Below are positions 32,472 through 40,645 of a stretch of 64,000 nt of DNA, piece after piece. Every line of letters starts with the position of its first letter. The stretch's first letter is position 1. A model generated the notes under the pieces. It was not told the DNA's origin and searched no databases. It saw only the letters and a program-made list of their open reading frames with translations. This DNA is from M3007 sp033764075 (GTDB lineage: Bacteria; Bacteroidota; Bacteroidia; Chitinophagales; Saprospiraceae), in NCBI GenBank assembly GCA_033764075.1, contig JANRJH010000023.1, positions 1 through 64,000 on the forward strand, given 5' to 3'. The position numbers were made by a program, and so were the translations under genes.

Positions 32472-35120
32472 ATGTACATCGGTACCCAACAGTCTTTATC
32501 TGCTCCGGGAAACCCGGAGCTCAAACGATGGAAGTTTCGCGAGCTCAAAGCATACGCTTCTACCGAGTGGCTGGCGGACAATAAGAAGAAGTACCGGCAG
32601 GTGTTTGACCGGCACGAGACCACTTATGTGTATGCCGAACTTTCCTTTTTTAATAAACTTTTTGACGTTGAAGATTGGGAGGTAACGGTCGAGTTGCGCT
32701 GTTATGCGCTAAAAAAACAGCGCCGGGAAGTTTGTGCGCTCCAGTTCACCCGCAAGGTCAACAAGTACGACCCCGTGAGTTTTATTCGCGAAGGGTGGGG
32801 CAACAAACAGGAAGGCCTTTTTTGGAAAAAGGGGGGATACTGCTGGGATGCATACATCGAAGGAGAAAAGGTAGCCACCAAATACTTCTACATTGAGGAT
32901 GCCGGGCGGCCGGTCACCAAATACGACAACCCGCTCTGCCAGATCACCTCGCTTCGCATGTACGAAGGGCCGTACGACGACCCGCCGGAGTTCGAGCGCA
33001 CGTACATGCGCCGTTTTCCGGGCGAAGAGGCGCGTTACATTTACGCCGAGGTTTCGCTCAAGAACCTGATGCCGTCGAAAGCCTGGCAGTGTGAGTTGTT
33101 CATCAAGTTTTACAACGATGCACGGGAGCTGAAAGGACAGGTAATCCGCCTGAACCGGGTGGAAAAGGGCGACGAGGTCATCAAAATTACGGCAGGCTGG
33201 GGCAGCAACGTCAAAGGATCCTGGCGCATCGACCGGTACACCGCGGAGATCGTTTTTATGGACCAGCTCATGGCCGTCATGCCCTTTGAGGTGGGCCACG
33301 AGTGGGAAGAGGGCACTAACAGCGTGTGGTTGCCCGAAAAAGGGCAACACGTCTACCTCTTGCCCGAACAGGAAGACCTGGAAACTTTTGAGGAGGTGCT
33401 CCTCAAGCTCGACAACCTCATCGGCCTGAGCGAGATCAAACAAAAGGTTCGCGAGCACGCCCAGTACATTCAGTTCCTCCAGTTGCGCAAAGAGCGCGGC
33501 TTTGCCGAAAAAGACGGCATCAACGTGCATTCCGTGTTCATCGGCAACCCCGGCACCGGCAAGACTACGGTGGCCAAGATGATGGGCCGTTTGTACAAAA
33601 AAATGGGCTTGCTCTCCAAAGGACACGTACACGAGGTGGATCGCACCGACTTGGTGGGCGAGTACATCGGCCAAACGGCGCCCAAGGTAAAGGACGCTAT
33701 CGAAGCCGCACGCGGCGGTGTGCTGTTCATAGACGAAGCCTACTCCCTGGCCCGCTCCGCGGAGGACACCAAAGACTTCGGCAAGGAAGTCATTGAAATA
33801 CTGGTCAAGGAACTGTCCAACGGCCCGGGCGACCTGGCTGTCATCGTCGCCGGTTACCCCAAGGAAATGAAAATATTCCTGGACTCCAACCCGGGCCTGC
33901 GCAGCCGCTTCAAAATGACCTATGATTTCCCGGACTACCTGCCCCAGGAACTCAGCCAGATTGCCGCCTATGCCTGCCAGGAAAAAGAAGTGAGCCTCAC
34001 GCCGGATGCCATGGACATGATCAACCGGCTGATCATCGACGCCTACCGCGCCCGCGATCGCTCATTCGGCAACGCCCGCTTTGTGCACGACCTGATCGAC
34101 AAAGCCAAAATCCAGCTTGGTTTGCGCGTCATGGACGATCCCAACGCGCGTTCGCTGCCCGCAGATGCCCTCACCAGCGTCAGCGCCGACGACATTGCGC
34201 GCGTTCGCCTCAGCACCAAGCGCCCCCTGCCGGTCATTCCGGTCGACGAAGGGCTGCTCAAAGAGGCCCTGCGCGAACTCGATGCCCTCATCGGTATGGA
34301 CAACATCAAGCAGGAGATCCGCGATCTGGTCAACCTGGTGCGCTTCCACCGCAACAACCGCCGCGACGTGCTGGGCCGCTTCCACCTCCACACCGTGCTG
34401 GTTGGCAACCCCGGCACCGGCAAGACTACCGTCGCGCGGATATTGACCAAAATTTACAAAGCATTGGGTGTGCTCGAACGCGGCCACATGGTGGAAACCG
34501 ACCGCCAGGGACTGGTCGCCGGGTACGTTGGCCAAACGGCCATCAAAACCACCGAACGCATCGAAGAGGCCATGGGCGGCGTTTTGTTCATCGACGAGGC
34601 CTATGCCCTGACCTCCTCGGGCCGCAGCGCGCAGGGTGACTTCGGAGACGAGGCCATTCAAACCCTGCTCAAACGCATGGAAGATCACCGGGGAGAATTT
34701 TACGTGTTCGTGGCCGGCTACCCGGAAAATATGGACGCCTTCCTCAAGGCCAACCCCGGCCTGGCCAGCCGTTTCGACAAGATCCTGCGTTTCGAGGACT
34801 ACGCACCCAACGAGCTGCTCGAAATCGCCCTGCACATGTTCCAGCAGGAGAAATATTTCGTTACCGAGGAAGCGCGCGAATACCTGGGCAAGTACCTGGC
34901 GTTCCTGCACCAGTTCCGCGACAAGTACTTCGGCAACGCCCGCAGCGTGCGTCAGGTGGTGGTGGAAACCATCAAAAACCAGAACCTGCGCGTGCACGAT
35001 CAAACACCCGAAGGGGAAGAGGCGCTGCATACGATTGTGCTCGACGACGTGGCAGCATTTACCTTTGACAAGGACAAACTCAATGTCTTTACGCGCAAGG
35101 GTATTGGGTATGGGCGCTAG
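32472..35120 (+). CDS. Tandem CbxX/SpoVK-type AAA+ ATPase with N-terminal beta domains
   Basis: An 882-residue cytosolic ATPase. Residues ~30-275 contain two related beta-rich units, each with a Y-x-Y-A-E-[LV]-S-[FL] strand (53-59 and 190-196), a G-W-G turn (108-110, 242-244) and a D-x-Y-x-x-E segment; I do not recognise this domain. Two CbxX/CfqX-type AAA+ modules follow. The first has Walker A G-N-P-G-T-G-K-T at 358-365 and Walker B V-L-F-I-D-E-A-Y near 417-424. The second has Walker A at 645-652 and Walker B near 704-711. The arginine-finger regions S-R-F are intact in both, so both may hydrolyse ATP. Such proteins act as remodelling chaperones (Rubisco activase CbxX, SpoVK, type VII secretion EccA). 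The partner here is unknown. A terminator hairpin follows. Confidence 0.85.
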   Translation: MYIGTQQSLSAPGNPELKRWKFRELKAYASTEWLADNKKKYRQVFDRHETTYVYAELSFFNKLFDVEDWEVTVELRCYALKKQRREVCALQFTRKVNKYDPVSFIREGWGNKQEGLFWKKGGYCWDAYIEGEKVATKYFYIEDAGRPVTKYDNPLCQITSLRMYEGPYDDPPEFERTYMRRFPGEEARYIYAEVSLKNLMPSKAWQCELFIKFYNDARELKGQVIRLNRVEKGDEVIKITAGWGSNVKGSWRIDRYTAEIVFMDQLMAVMPFEVGHEWEEGTNSVWLPEKGQHVYLLPEQEDLETFEEVLLKLDNLIGLSEIKQKVREHAQYIQFLQLRKERGFAEKDGINVHSVFIGNPGTGKTTVAKMMGRLYKKMGLLSKGHVHEVDRTDLVGEYIGQTAPKVKDAIEAARGGVLFIDEAYSLARSAEDTKDFGKEVIEILVKELSNGPGDLAVIVAGYPKEMKIFLDSNPGLRSRFKMTYDFPDYLPQELSQIAAYACQEKEVSLTPDAMDMINRLIIDAYRARDRSFGNARFVHDLIDKAKIQLGLRVMDDPNARSLPADALTSVSADDIARVRLSTKRPLPVIPVDEGLLKEALRELDALIGMDNIKQEIRDLVNLVRFHRNNRRDVLGRFHLHTVLVGNPGTGKTTVARILTKIYKALGVLERGHMVETDRQGLVAGYVGQTAIKTTERIEEAMGGVLFIDEAYALTSSGRSAQGDFGDEAIQTLLKRMEDHRGEFYVFVAGYPENMDAFLKANPGLASRFDKILRFEDYAPNELLEIALHMFQQEKYFVTEEAREYLGKYLAFLHQFRDKYFGNARSVRQVVVETIKNQNLRVHDQTPEGEEALHTIVLDDVAAFTFDKDKLNVFTRKGIGYGR

Positions 35121-35129
35121 ATTGTGATG

Positions 35130-35164
35130 TACCAAGGCGATGGCTCGCAGCCATCGCCTTGGTA
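35130..35164. terminator. Bidirectional hairpin terminator
   Basis: A perfect 16-base stem (TACCAAGGCGATGGCT and its complement) with the loop CGC lies ten bases after the AAA+ stop codon, between convergent genes. There is no strong T-run, so it could also be a repeat element. Confidence 0.65.
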
Positions 35165-35206
35165 TTCCCGGCTGATTGGTTTTCCCCGGCTTTCCCGACA
35201 GCGATA

Positions 35207-35557
35207 CTACATCTCCGGCGGGTTTTTGCGCTCATACAGATACGCCGCCAGCATGCCGGCGCCCCCGAACATAGCGATCAGGGCAAAATACAATCCGGTA
35301 GAATGGTCTTCGCCCAGGCTAAGCAACCTGTCGAATATGATGGCCAGCAACAGGCCGATGCCGGCGCCGATGAATGTGAGGCTGTTGCGCAGGGTCTTGG
35401 AGGGGTCGGCTTTGCGGCGCTCGCTGCGGGGCTCCATCCCTTTGGCGATCATGGCCATATTTTCCTTGTTTTCCAGGTAGCGGATACCAAAGACCATCAT
35501 AAAGGCACCCAGGGTGATGATGATCGGTATGAGCAGGGCAAGAATGGACTCGGGCAT
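35207..35557 (-). CDS. DUF6249-like membrane protein
   Basis: A 116-residue membrane protein. One helix spans residues 5-25, followed by a cytosolic N-K-E-N-M-A-M-I-A-K-G-M-E-P stretch, then two further helices (about 60-77 and 88-108). The E-x-M-A-M-I-x-K-G-M motif is characteristic of small Bacteroidota membrane proteins annotated as DUF6249. Their function is unknown; in other genomes they often sit near ECF sigma factor genes, which is not the case here. Confidence 0.75.
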   Translation of the reverse strand: MPESILALLIPIIITLGAFMMVFGIRYLENKENMAMIAKGMEPRSERRKADPSKTLRNSLTFIGAGIGLLLAIIFDRLLSLGEDHSTGLYFALIAMFGGAGMLAAYLYERKNPPEM

Positions 35558-35641
35558 GGCGTTTGTTTTTCGTGTACAAATGTGGGTGATGTGCGTTTGC
35601 CGAGTTGGACAGCAGGGCGGCGTAAAAGGTTACAGCGCCGG

Positions 35642-35679
35642 AAAATTCGTCCTACGAGTTTACTCGTAGGACGAATTTT
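35642..35679. terminator. TCGTCCTACGA palindrome, copy 2 overlapping the ctlX stop
   Basis: Perfect 18-base arms with a 2-base loop. It contains the last codons and TAA stop of ctlX and ends in TTTT in both directions, so it is a good bidirectional terminator. The core is the same as in the hairpin at 12876-12909. Confidence 0.75.
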
Positions 35680-36601
35680 GGGGCAAAAACACTTCCGCCA
35701 TCATGCAACGCGCACTCCCCCCGCCGAAAGTCTCAATGGTATCCAGCGAACTGTACAGCAAACGGGTATGTTTTTCCAGTGCCGACACCTGCGCCGGCGT
35801 CAGCGACCGGTATGCTTGTTCCGACATCACGAGGATGGTCTCTCCCCGGGTGTTGCGCACTTGAAGCATATTTCCGGCAAAATGGTTCATCTGATCCAGG
35901 GTGATATCCACCACTTCTTTTCCGGTTTGTTGAAAATGCGCCAGCAGCATTTGGCGTTCGTCGGGGTCGCGCACTGAATCCAGGCAAATGACCACAAAGG
36001 TTTCGCCCATGGCCATCATGACGTTGGTGTGGTAGATGTCCTGCCCTTTGGCATCCCGTGCGCTGAAAACGACGGGTTCGTACGCCAGGTGATCGCACAG
36101 TTCCTGCAGCAAGGCAGCGTCGGTGCGCGGGCTCAGGCAGGCATACGCCAGCCGATGCCGGTGGTCGAAGATGATGCTTCCGGTTCCTTCCAGGAAGCGG
36201 CCGATTTTTTCATTGAACTCCAGGTTGATGCGTTTTCCGGCTTTGAACCCGGCGTTCAGCACCGTATCGATCACGGAGCGCCGGCGTTCCTTGCGGCGCG
36301 AAGGCGCGTACATCGGGTAGGTAATCACGAAGCCCTCCTGGTGGAAAGTCACCCAGTTGTTGGGGAACACGGCGTCGGGCTTCGGCGGTCGGGCCGAATC
36401 GGGCGCCACGATCACCTGAACACCCGCTTCCCGCAGCCGGGCAACAAGGGCGTCGAATTCCTGGGCGGCGCGTTTCCGGATGGCATCGGCCGTCAGGCCG
36501 CCGGCGCGCTGCTGGAATGCGTTGTTGGCTGCCGTTTCTTCGTTGAAGGCAAAACGCGCAGGCCGGATCATCAGGATGCAGGGGGTGGTTTGTTGACGCA
36601 T
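35660..36601 (-). CDS. ctlX: Citrulline utilisation hydrolase CtlX-type (arginine deiminase superfamily)
   Basis: A 313-residue guanidino-group-modifying enzyme. Landmarks are M-I-R-P-A-R-F-A-F-N at the N-terminus, F-P-N-N-W-V-T-F-H near 84-92, E-G-T-G-S-I near 148, H-T-N-V-M near 196, the N-H-F-A-G-N-M segment, and G-G-G-S-A-R-C-M with the catalytic Cys close to the C-terminus. This pattern is that of the amidinotransferase-like proteins called CtlX in Bacteroidota, thought to hydrolyse citrulline or a related ureido compound. The start M-R-Q-Q-T-T is chosen; a frame extension to 36679 is not conserved-looking. Confidence 0.88.
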   Translation of the reverse strand: MRQQTTPCILMIRPARFAFNEETAANNAFQQRAGGLTADAIRKRAAQEFDALVARLREAGVQVIVAPDSARPPKPDAVFPNNWVTFHQEGFVITYPMYAPSRRKERRRSVIDTVLNAGFKAGKRINLEFNEKIGRFLEGTGSIIFDHRHRLAYACLSPRTDAALLQELCDHLAYEPVVFSARDAKGQDIYHTNVMMAMGETFVVICLDSVRDPDERQMLLAHFQQTGKEVVDITLDQMNHFAGNMLQVRNTRGETILVMSEQAYRSLTPAQVSALEKHTRLLYSSLDTIETFGGGSARCMMAEVFLPQNSSYE

Positions 36602-36688
36602 GGGTATTGTTTTTGTTTGTATGCAAAGGTGGGCTGAAAAAACGTTTAAAGGGATGTTAACATACGCCTGTCCACCCATTTCAGCGTT

Positions 36689-36696
36689 TAATTTTG
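36689..36696 (+). promoter_or_regulatory. Putative -7 element (TAATTTTG)
   Basis: TAATTTTG matches TAnnTTTG, 20 bases before the ATG at 36716. Confidence 0.45.
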
Positions 36697-36715
36697 CTGA
36701 AAAATACCTGCAACC

Positions 36716-37198
36716 ATGAAAGGTACCTTGATCACAGCGTTTTTTATCGCGGTTGCCGGATCAATCTGCCCGGCCACCGCCCAAACTTACGACCCCTTCC
36801 GGGAAATGGAAGATGCATTCAACCAAATGCGCGCCTGGCAAAAACAGATGCTGGAACAAGGGCTGGGCCGCTCGTTCGGCTCGCCACAGGGGGATTCTTC
36901 CTTTTTTTATTTCCACATCGACACCACGTTTAGCGGCGACGGCGCTTTTCGTTTTGCTCCGTTTGGAAACGAAGGCCTGGGTGATTCCTTTTTCTTCAAC
37001 GGTGACTCCTTTTTCCGGCAGTTTTTTGACCAATCACCCTTCGAAAACTTCTTCAACAGTCCGGATTCGGACGCCGACGACGGCGCCCAGAGGCAAAATG
37101 ACGACGGGTTGCTGCCCGAAGAACGCTTGCGACAACAAGAATCCCAAAAACCAAAATCGCCTCCCAAACCTTCGGACAGGCAGATCATCCGGATTTAA
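36716..37198 (+). CDS. Hypothetical secreted Phe/Asp-rich protein
   Basis: A 160-residue exported protein of unknown function. A signal peptide (1-22, ending A-T-A-Q) is followed by a helical segment with alternating M-E-D-A-F-N-Q-M, a central region very rich in Phe, Gly and Asp/Ser (for example D-S-F-F-F-N-G-D-S-F-F), and a disordered, acidic then Pro/Lys-rich tail. The composition resembles linkers or aggregation-prone segments. I know no family for it. Confidence 0.6.
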   Translation: MKGTLITAFFIAVAGSICPATAQTYDPFREMEDAFNQMRAWQKQMLEQGLGRSFGSPQGDSSFFYFHIDTTFSGDGAFRFAPFGNEGLGDSFFFNGDSFFRQFFDQSPFENFFNSPDSDADDGAQRQNDDGLLPEERLRQQESQKPKSPPKPSDRQIIRI

Positions 37199-37356
37199 TT
37201 TTGACCTCACTTGCCGGAAGCGATATTCCTATCAAATTTGACAAGCCCGACACTTTTATTGCACAGGCTCTGCAATACGCCGTACCTTGTGCCCTCATCC
37301 GCGTTTGCGAACCATTCGTCGCGTGGTCATGTTTTAGATGCGACAATCAGACGACA

Positions 37357-37794
37357 ATGAATAGTCAGGAGCCAGTTAACGTATTCATCTATCGCATCCG
37401 GGAGAACGGCCTGGAGGTTTTTTTGCGCGAGGCCGACAACCCCGAAACCGCCGGTCAGTTGCTTTCGGCCCTGCACACCCTGGAGCGTTTGCCCGAACGC
37501 CTGAAGCAGGAGCAGTGCATCGAGTTGGAGTGCGCCGCGCATGACCCGCGGAAGACCATTGCGGTGGAAGCCGACTGGCACGAACTGCCGTCGCTACGGG
37601 CCCTCATTTACGAGGACTACCGGGTGGCCAAAGAAAAAGCCGTTCAGCACCTGCTGAATTTCATCCCGAGCAAGGAAAAAGGCGGATTTGTGGCCATCAA
37701 GGAAGTCCTCAAGCGAGTCATGCCCGAGCAATACGCTTTTCTGAAAGAGCTAAAAGATGTGCTGGTGGAAAAAAACCAGACCAGGTACATCTGA
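37357..37794 (+). CDS. Hypothetical cytosolic protein
   Basis: A 145-residue soluble protein, not recognised. The N-terminus V-N-V-F-I-Y-R-I-R-E-N-G-L-E-V-F-L-R is a beta hairpin reminiscent of the first strands of Nudix proteins, but no Nudix box follows. The C-terminal half is helical with R-V-A-K-E-K-A-V-Q-H-L. The ATG at 37357 is chosen; a TTG-initiated extension to 37201 reads into sequence with no protein character. It is convergent with the next gene. Confidence 0.6.
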   Translation: MNSQEPVNVFIYRIRENGLEVFLREADNPETAGQLLSALHTLERLPERLKQEQCIELECAAHDPRKTIAVEADWHELPSLRALIYEDYRVAKEKAVQHLLNFIPSKEKGGFVAIKEVLKRVMPEQYAFLKELKDVLVEKNQTRYI

Positions 37795-37800
37795 TGCGGG

Positions 37801-38508
37801 TTATTGCCCGCCTACCATACGTGTACTGTCTACCCAGGCAACATAATCCTTGATCGCCCATCGCGCCGGTGCAAGGGCCTTTCGGAGCCGTTCACGGTAC
37901 CCAATGGACAACTCCGGCAGCCGGTGTTCTACGGCATCCAACAACGACAATGCCTTTTTGGCCGCTTCCAGTGTTAGGGAAAACGCCCTCATGCCGGTCG
38001 CGCCGGTGGGCTGTTGGCGCGTCACCTGTTCAAAATACCCGGGCAGGTTCTCCACCACGGTCGTGAGCAGCTCCGGATGCCGAATGCCTTTGTCCGGACT
38101 CAACATTTGCCCAAGGACATCGTGAACCATGTAGTTTTCCGGCGTATGCGCGGGCACATGATCCGGCCGGGCGAGTGAATCCAGGACCGCTTGCAAACGC
38201 GACAGTCGGTCCTGCTGACCGGGCATAAGTTCGCCGGCCGGAATTTTCCGGGCTTGTTTTCCCCACCGCAAGGCGGCGGTTTTCAGGCGCTGGACGAACG
38301 CGTGATCGGCCGGAAGCGGGAGTTGAATAGTGTCTTTACCTGCCTTAATGGTAAATGCCGGTTTAGACGCCAGCAGCGCCAGCAGCGCCCGCTCCAGCCT
38401 TGTTACGCGCGCTTGCGGGCTGTAACAACCCATGATAAGCGACGTGACAAACACTAAAATACATAAAACCCTTATTTTCACGCCCGCAAAATAGCGGATC
38501 GGAATCAT
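37801..38508 (-). CDS. Hypothetical lipoprotein
   Basis: A 235-residue lipoprotein: a basic start, the hydrophobic V-L-C-I-L-V-F-V-T-S-L and lipobox L-I-M-G-C near residue 28. The mature part is helical, with R-L-E-R-A-L-L-A-L-L and repeated short Leu-rich helices, and no motif I recognise. Its start lies only five bases from the divergent hydrolase gene start at 38514, so the two promoters must lie inside each other's coding sequence. Confidence 0.6.
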   Translation of the reverse strand: MIPIRYFAGVKIRVLCILVFVTSLIMGCYSPQARVTRLERALLALLASKPAFTIKAGKDTIQLPLPADHAFVQRLKTAALRWGKQARKIPAGELMPGQQDRLSRLQAVLDSLARPDHVPAHTPENYMVHDVLGQMLSPDKGIRHPELLTTVVENLPGYFEQVTRQQPTGATGMRAFSLTLEAAKKALSLLDAVEHRLPELSIGYRERLRKALAPARWAIKDYVAWVDSTRMVGGQ

Positions 38509-38513
38509 TTCCC

Positions 38514-39482
38514 ATGCCTGTAATTGAAAAATCAACATACCCGGGAGCCCCTTTCTGGCAATTCAACGGCCACCTGCAAACCCTGGCCGCCGGTTTGTTC
38601 CGCAAACTGCCGGAAACCCCTTACCGCCGCGAACGCATCGATACGCAAGACGGTGACTTTCTGGACCTCGACTGGCTCGAAAGCGGCCGGCGCCGCCTGG
38701 CCATCATCTCCCACGGCCTCGAGGGCAACTCCACCCGGCCCTACGTGCGTGGCATGGCCGCCCTATATTTTCAGGAGGGCTGGGATGTGCTGGCCTGGAA
38801 CTGCCGCTCCTGCTCCGGCGAGATGAACAGGACCTTCCGGTTGTACCACCATGGCGACGTGGAAGACATCGGCGCCGTTGTCCGCCACGCGCTGCAGGCC
38901 GGGCAGTACGACCGCATCGCGCTGGTCGGTTTCAGCATGGGCGCCAACATCACCATGAAGTACCTGGGCGTACACGGCGCCCAGGCCCCCGTCGAAATTC
39001 GGTCGGCCGTGGCCTTCTCCGCACCGGTGCAACTGGAAGAAGGCGCCGAGGTAATTGATCGGTGGGACAATTTTCTGTATCGCCAGCGGTTTAAAAAGAG
39101 ACTTGGCGTCAAGCTGAAAATTAAGGCCCAGCAGTACCCTGGTCTGCTGGACATCGAGAAACTCGAACAGATCAAGCGCTGGCGCGACTTCGATGAGTGG
39201 TTCAGCGCGCCCATTTGCGGGTACCGCAGCGCCGACGAGTTTTATCAGAAAGCCTCCGCCGCCAATTTCCTGGACGGCATCCGGGTGCCGACCCTGCTCG
39301 TCAACGCCCTCAATGATCCCATCCTGACGCCCGGCTGCATGCCTGAGACCATCGCCCGCGAACACGAATTTTTCCATTTGGAAATGCCGGAGGAGGGTGG
39401 ACACTGCGGATTCCAGCTGCCGAAAAAAGACACGTTCGCCTGGTCGGAGTACCGGGCGCTCGAATTTAGTGAAAATGCCTGA
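38514..39482 (+). CDS. YheT-family alpha/beta hydrolase
   Basis: A 322-residue hydrolase of the YheT/ABHD1-3 group. Family hallmarks are F-N-G-H-L-Q-T-L near residue 17, I-S-H-G-L-E-G-N near 65-72, N-C-R-S-C-S-G-E, the nucleophile G-F-S-M-G-A-N (Ser near 143), the D-P-I-L acid and H-C-G-F with the catalytic His near the C-terminus. Probably an esterase or phospholipase-like enzyme, with unknown substrate. The PaaD-like gene follows after two bases, so they are co-transcribed. Confidence 0.88.
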   Translation: MPVIEKSTYPGAPFWQFNGHLQTLAAGLFRKLPETPYRRERIDTQDGDFLDLDWLESGRRRLAIISHGLEGNSTRPYVRGMAALYFQEGWDVLAWNCRSCSGEMNRTFRLYHHGDVEDIGAVVRHALQAGQYDRIALVGFSMGANITMKYLGVHGAQAPVEIRSAVAFSAPVQLEEGAEVIDRWDNFLYRQRFKKRLGVKLKIKAQQYPGLLDIEKLEQIKRWRDFDEWFSAPICGYRSADEFYQKASAANFLDGIRVPTLLVNALNDPILTPGCMPETIAREHEFFHLEMPEEGGHCGFQLPKKDTFAWSEYRALEFSENA

Positions 39483-39484
39483 AT

Positions 39485-39973
39485 ATGCGCACCATAGAAC
39501 AAGTCAATGACATCATCGACACCGTTTGTGACCCGGAGATCCCCGTGCTCACGGTGCGCGATCTGGGCATCGTGCGCGCTGTTCGGCTGCTAGACGACGG
39601 CGCCGTGGAGGTGGTGATCACACCGACCTACAGCGGGTGCCCGGCCATGAACGCCATCGAGGTCAACCTGCGCGCGGCCCTGCAGGAGGGCGGTTTCGAC
39701 CGCGTGAACGTAACCACCGTGCTCTCTCCGGCCTGGACGACCGACTGGATCAGCGCCGAAGCGCGCGAAAAACTGCGGCAGTTCGGCATCGCACCGCCCA
39801 CCGACGCCGCGACGGACAAAAGGGCGTTACTCGGCGAGACGCGTGCCCTGACTTGCCCGTTTTGCGGGTCTGTGCATACCGAAATGATCTCCCAGTTTGG
39901 CTCCACCGCGTGCAAGGCGTTGTTCCGGTGCAAGGACTGTCTGGAGCCTTTTGATTATTTTAAGTGTCATTGA
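39485..39973 (+). CDS. PaaD-like MIP18-family protein with zinc ribbon
   Basis: A 162-residue protein with a MIP18/DUF59 domain (D-P-E-I-P-V-L-T-V-R-D-L-G-I-V at 17-31, T-P-T-Y-S-G-C-P-A-M near 46-55) and a C-terminal Cys-pair ribbon (C-P-F-C-G-S and C-K-D-C). This is the architecture of PaaD, the maturation factor of the phenylacetyl-CoA epoxidase PaaABC(D)E. No other paa gene is in the window, so it may serve Fe-S cluster delivery to another enzyme, or the paa genes are elsewhere. It starts two bases after the hydrolase stop. Confidence 0.85.
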   Translation: MRTIEQVNDIIDTVCDPEIPVLTVRDLGIVRAVRLLDDGAVEVVITPTYSGCPAMNAIEVNLRAALQEGGFDRVNVTTVLSPAWTTDWISAEAREKLRQFGIAPPTDAATDKRALLGETRALTCPFCGSVHTEMISQFGSTACKALFRCKDCLEPFDYFKCH

Positions 39974-39986
39974 AGGCCGCATTCGA

Positions 39987-40616
39987 TTACTTTCGTGTGC
40001 GGTCGATCACCGCAGCATCGATCCCCTTGTCCTCCAGCGCGTCCAGGATACGGTTGGCTTCATTCAGGTCGTTGGTGCGTTTGACGATAACCACGGCGTA
40101 AGCGCCCCGGTTGTACAGGCCCACTTCGGCGCTTTGGTAGCCCATGCGGATGATTTTTTCCATCTGTCGCCGGGCATTGTCTTTCACGCGGAAGGAACCG
40201 GCTACTACGCGGTAGCGGCCGTCACTGGGTTCTGATTCGGAGCTGTAATCCACTACGCGTCCGGCGTTGGACGTAGCTGTTTTGGGGGCAGTTGTTTGCG
40301 GAGGGGCTGCGGCGGCCGGTTGGTCGTAGGCCGAGGCGGCGCCGGCGGCCGGCTGGTCGTACGGGTTGTCTGCGGATTTGTCGTTGCCGGCGGTGGCCGG
40401 CGCGTTGTAGTCAACGTCGCCTCCGGTGTATGCCGAACCGGCGGTGGTGTCTTCCAGCGGATAGCCCATATCGCGGAGTGCCTGGTCGAGTTCGGCCAGT
40501 TCTTCGGCCTGCATCTGGGCTTCTTTCTGCATTTGACAGGCCTTGTAGCCCGCTACAGCCAGCAGGGTAAACAGCACGGCAAAGAGCGCGTAGGTAAGCA
40601 GTTTATTGGTAGGCAT
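39987..40616 (-). CDS. SPOR-domain membrane protein
   Basis: A 209-residue single-pass protein. One helix (about 8-24) anchors a Pro/Ala-rich disordered linker with repeated Y-D-Q-P-A-A, and residues ~133-205 form an SPOR domain (R-Y-R-V-V-A-G-S-F-R-V-K-D-N-A and R-G-A-Y-A-V-V-I-V). SPOR domains bind denuded peptidoglycan glycan, often at the division site. It is on the opposite strand to the PaaD-like gene and 29 bases downstream of the M1 peptidase gene. Confidence 0.88.
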   Translation of the reverse strand: MPTNKLLTYALFAVLFTLLAVAGYKACQMQKEAQMQAEELAELDQALRDMGYPLEDTTAGSAYTGGDVDYNAPATAGNDKSADNPYDQPAAGAASAYDQPAAAAPPQTTAPKTATSNAGRVVDYSSESEPSDGRYRVVAGSFRVKDNARRQMEKIIRMGYQSAEVGLYNRGAYAVVIVKRTNDLNEANRILDALEDKGIDAAVIDRTRK

Positions 40617-40645
40617 AGGATAGAAGGTTAGTGGTCAGTGTTGCC

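Noticed and set aside
37201..37356. TTG-initiated extension of the gene at 37357
   Set aside because: The added 52 residues have no protein-like pattern, and a normal ATG is present at 37357.
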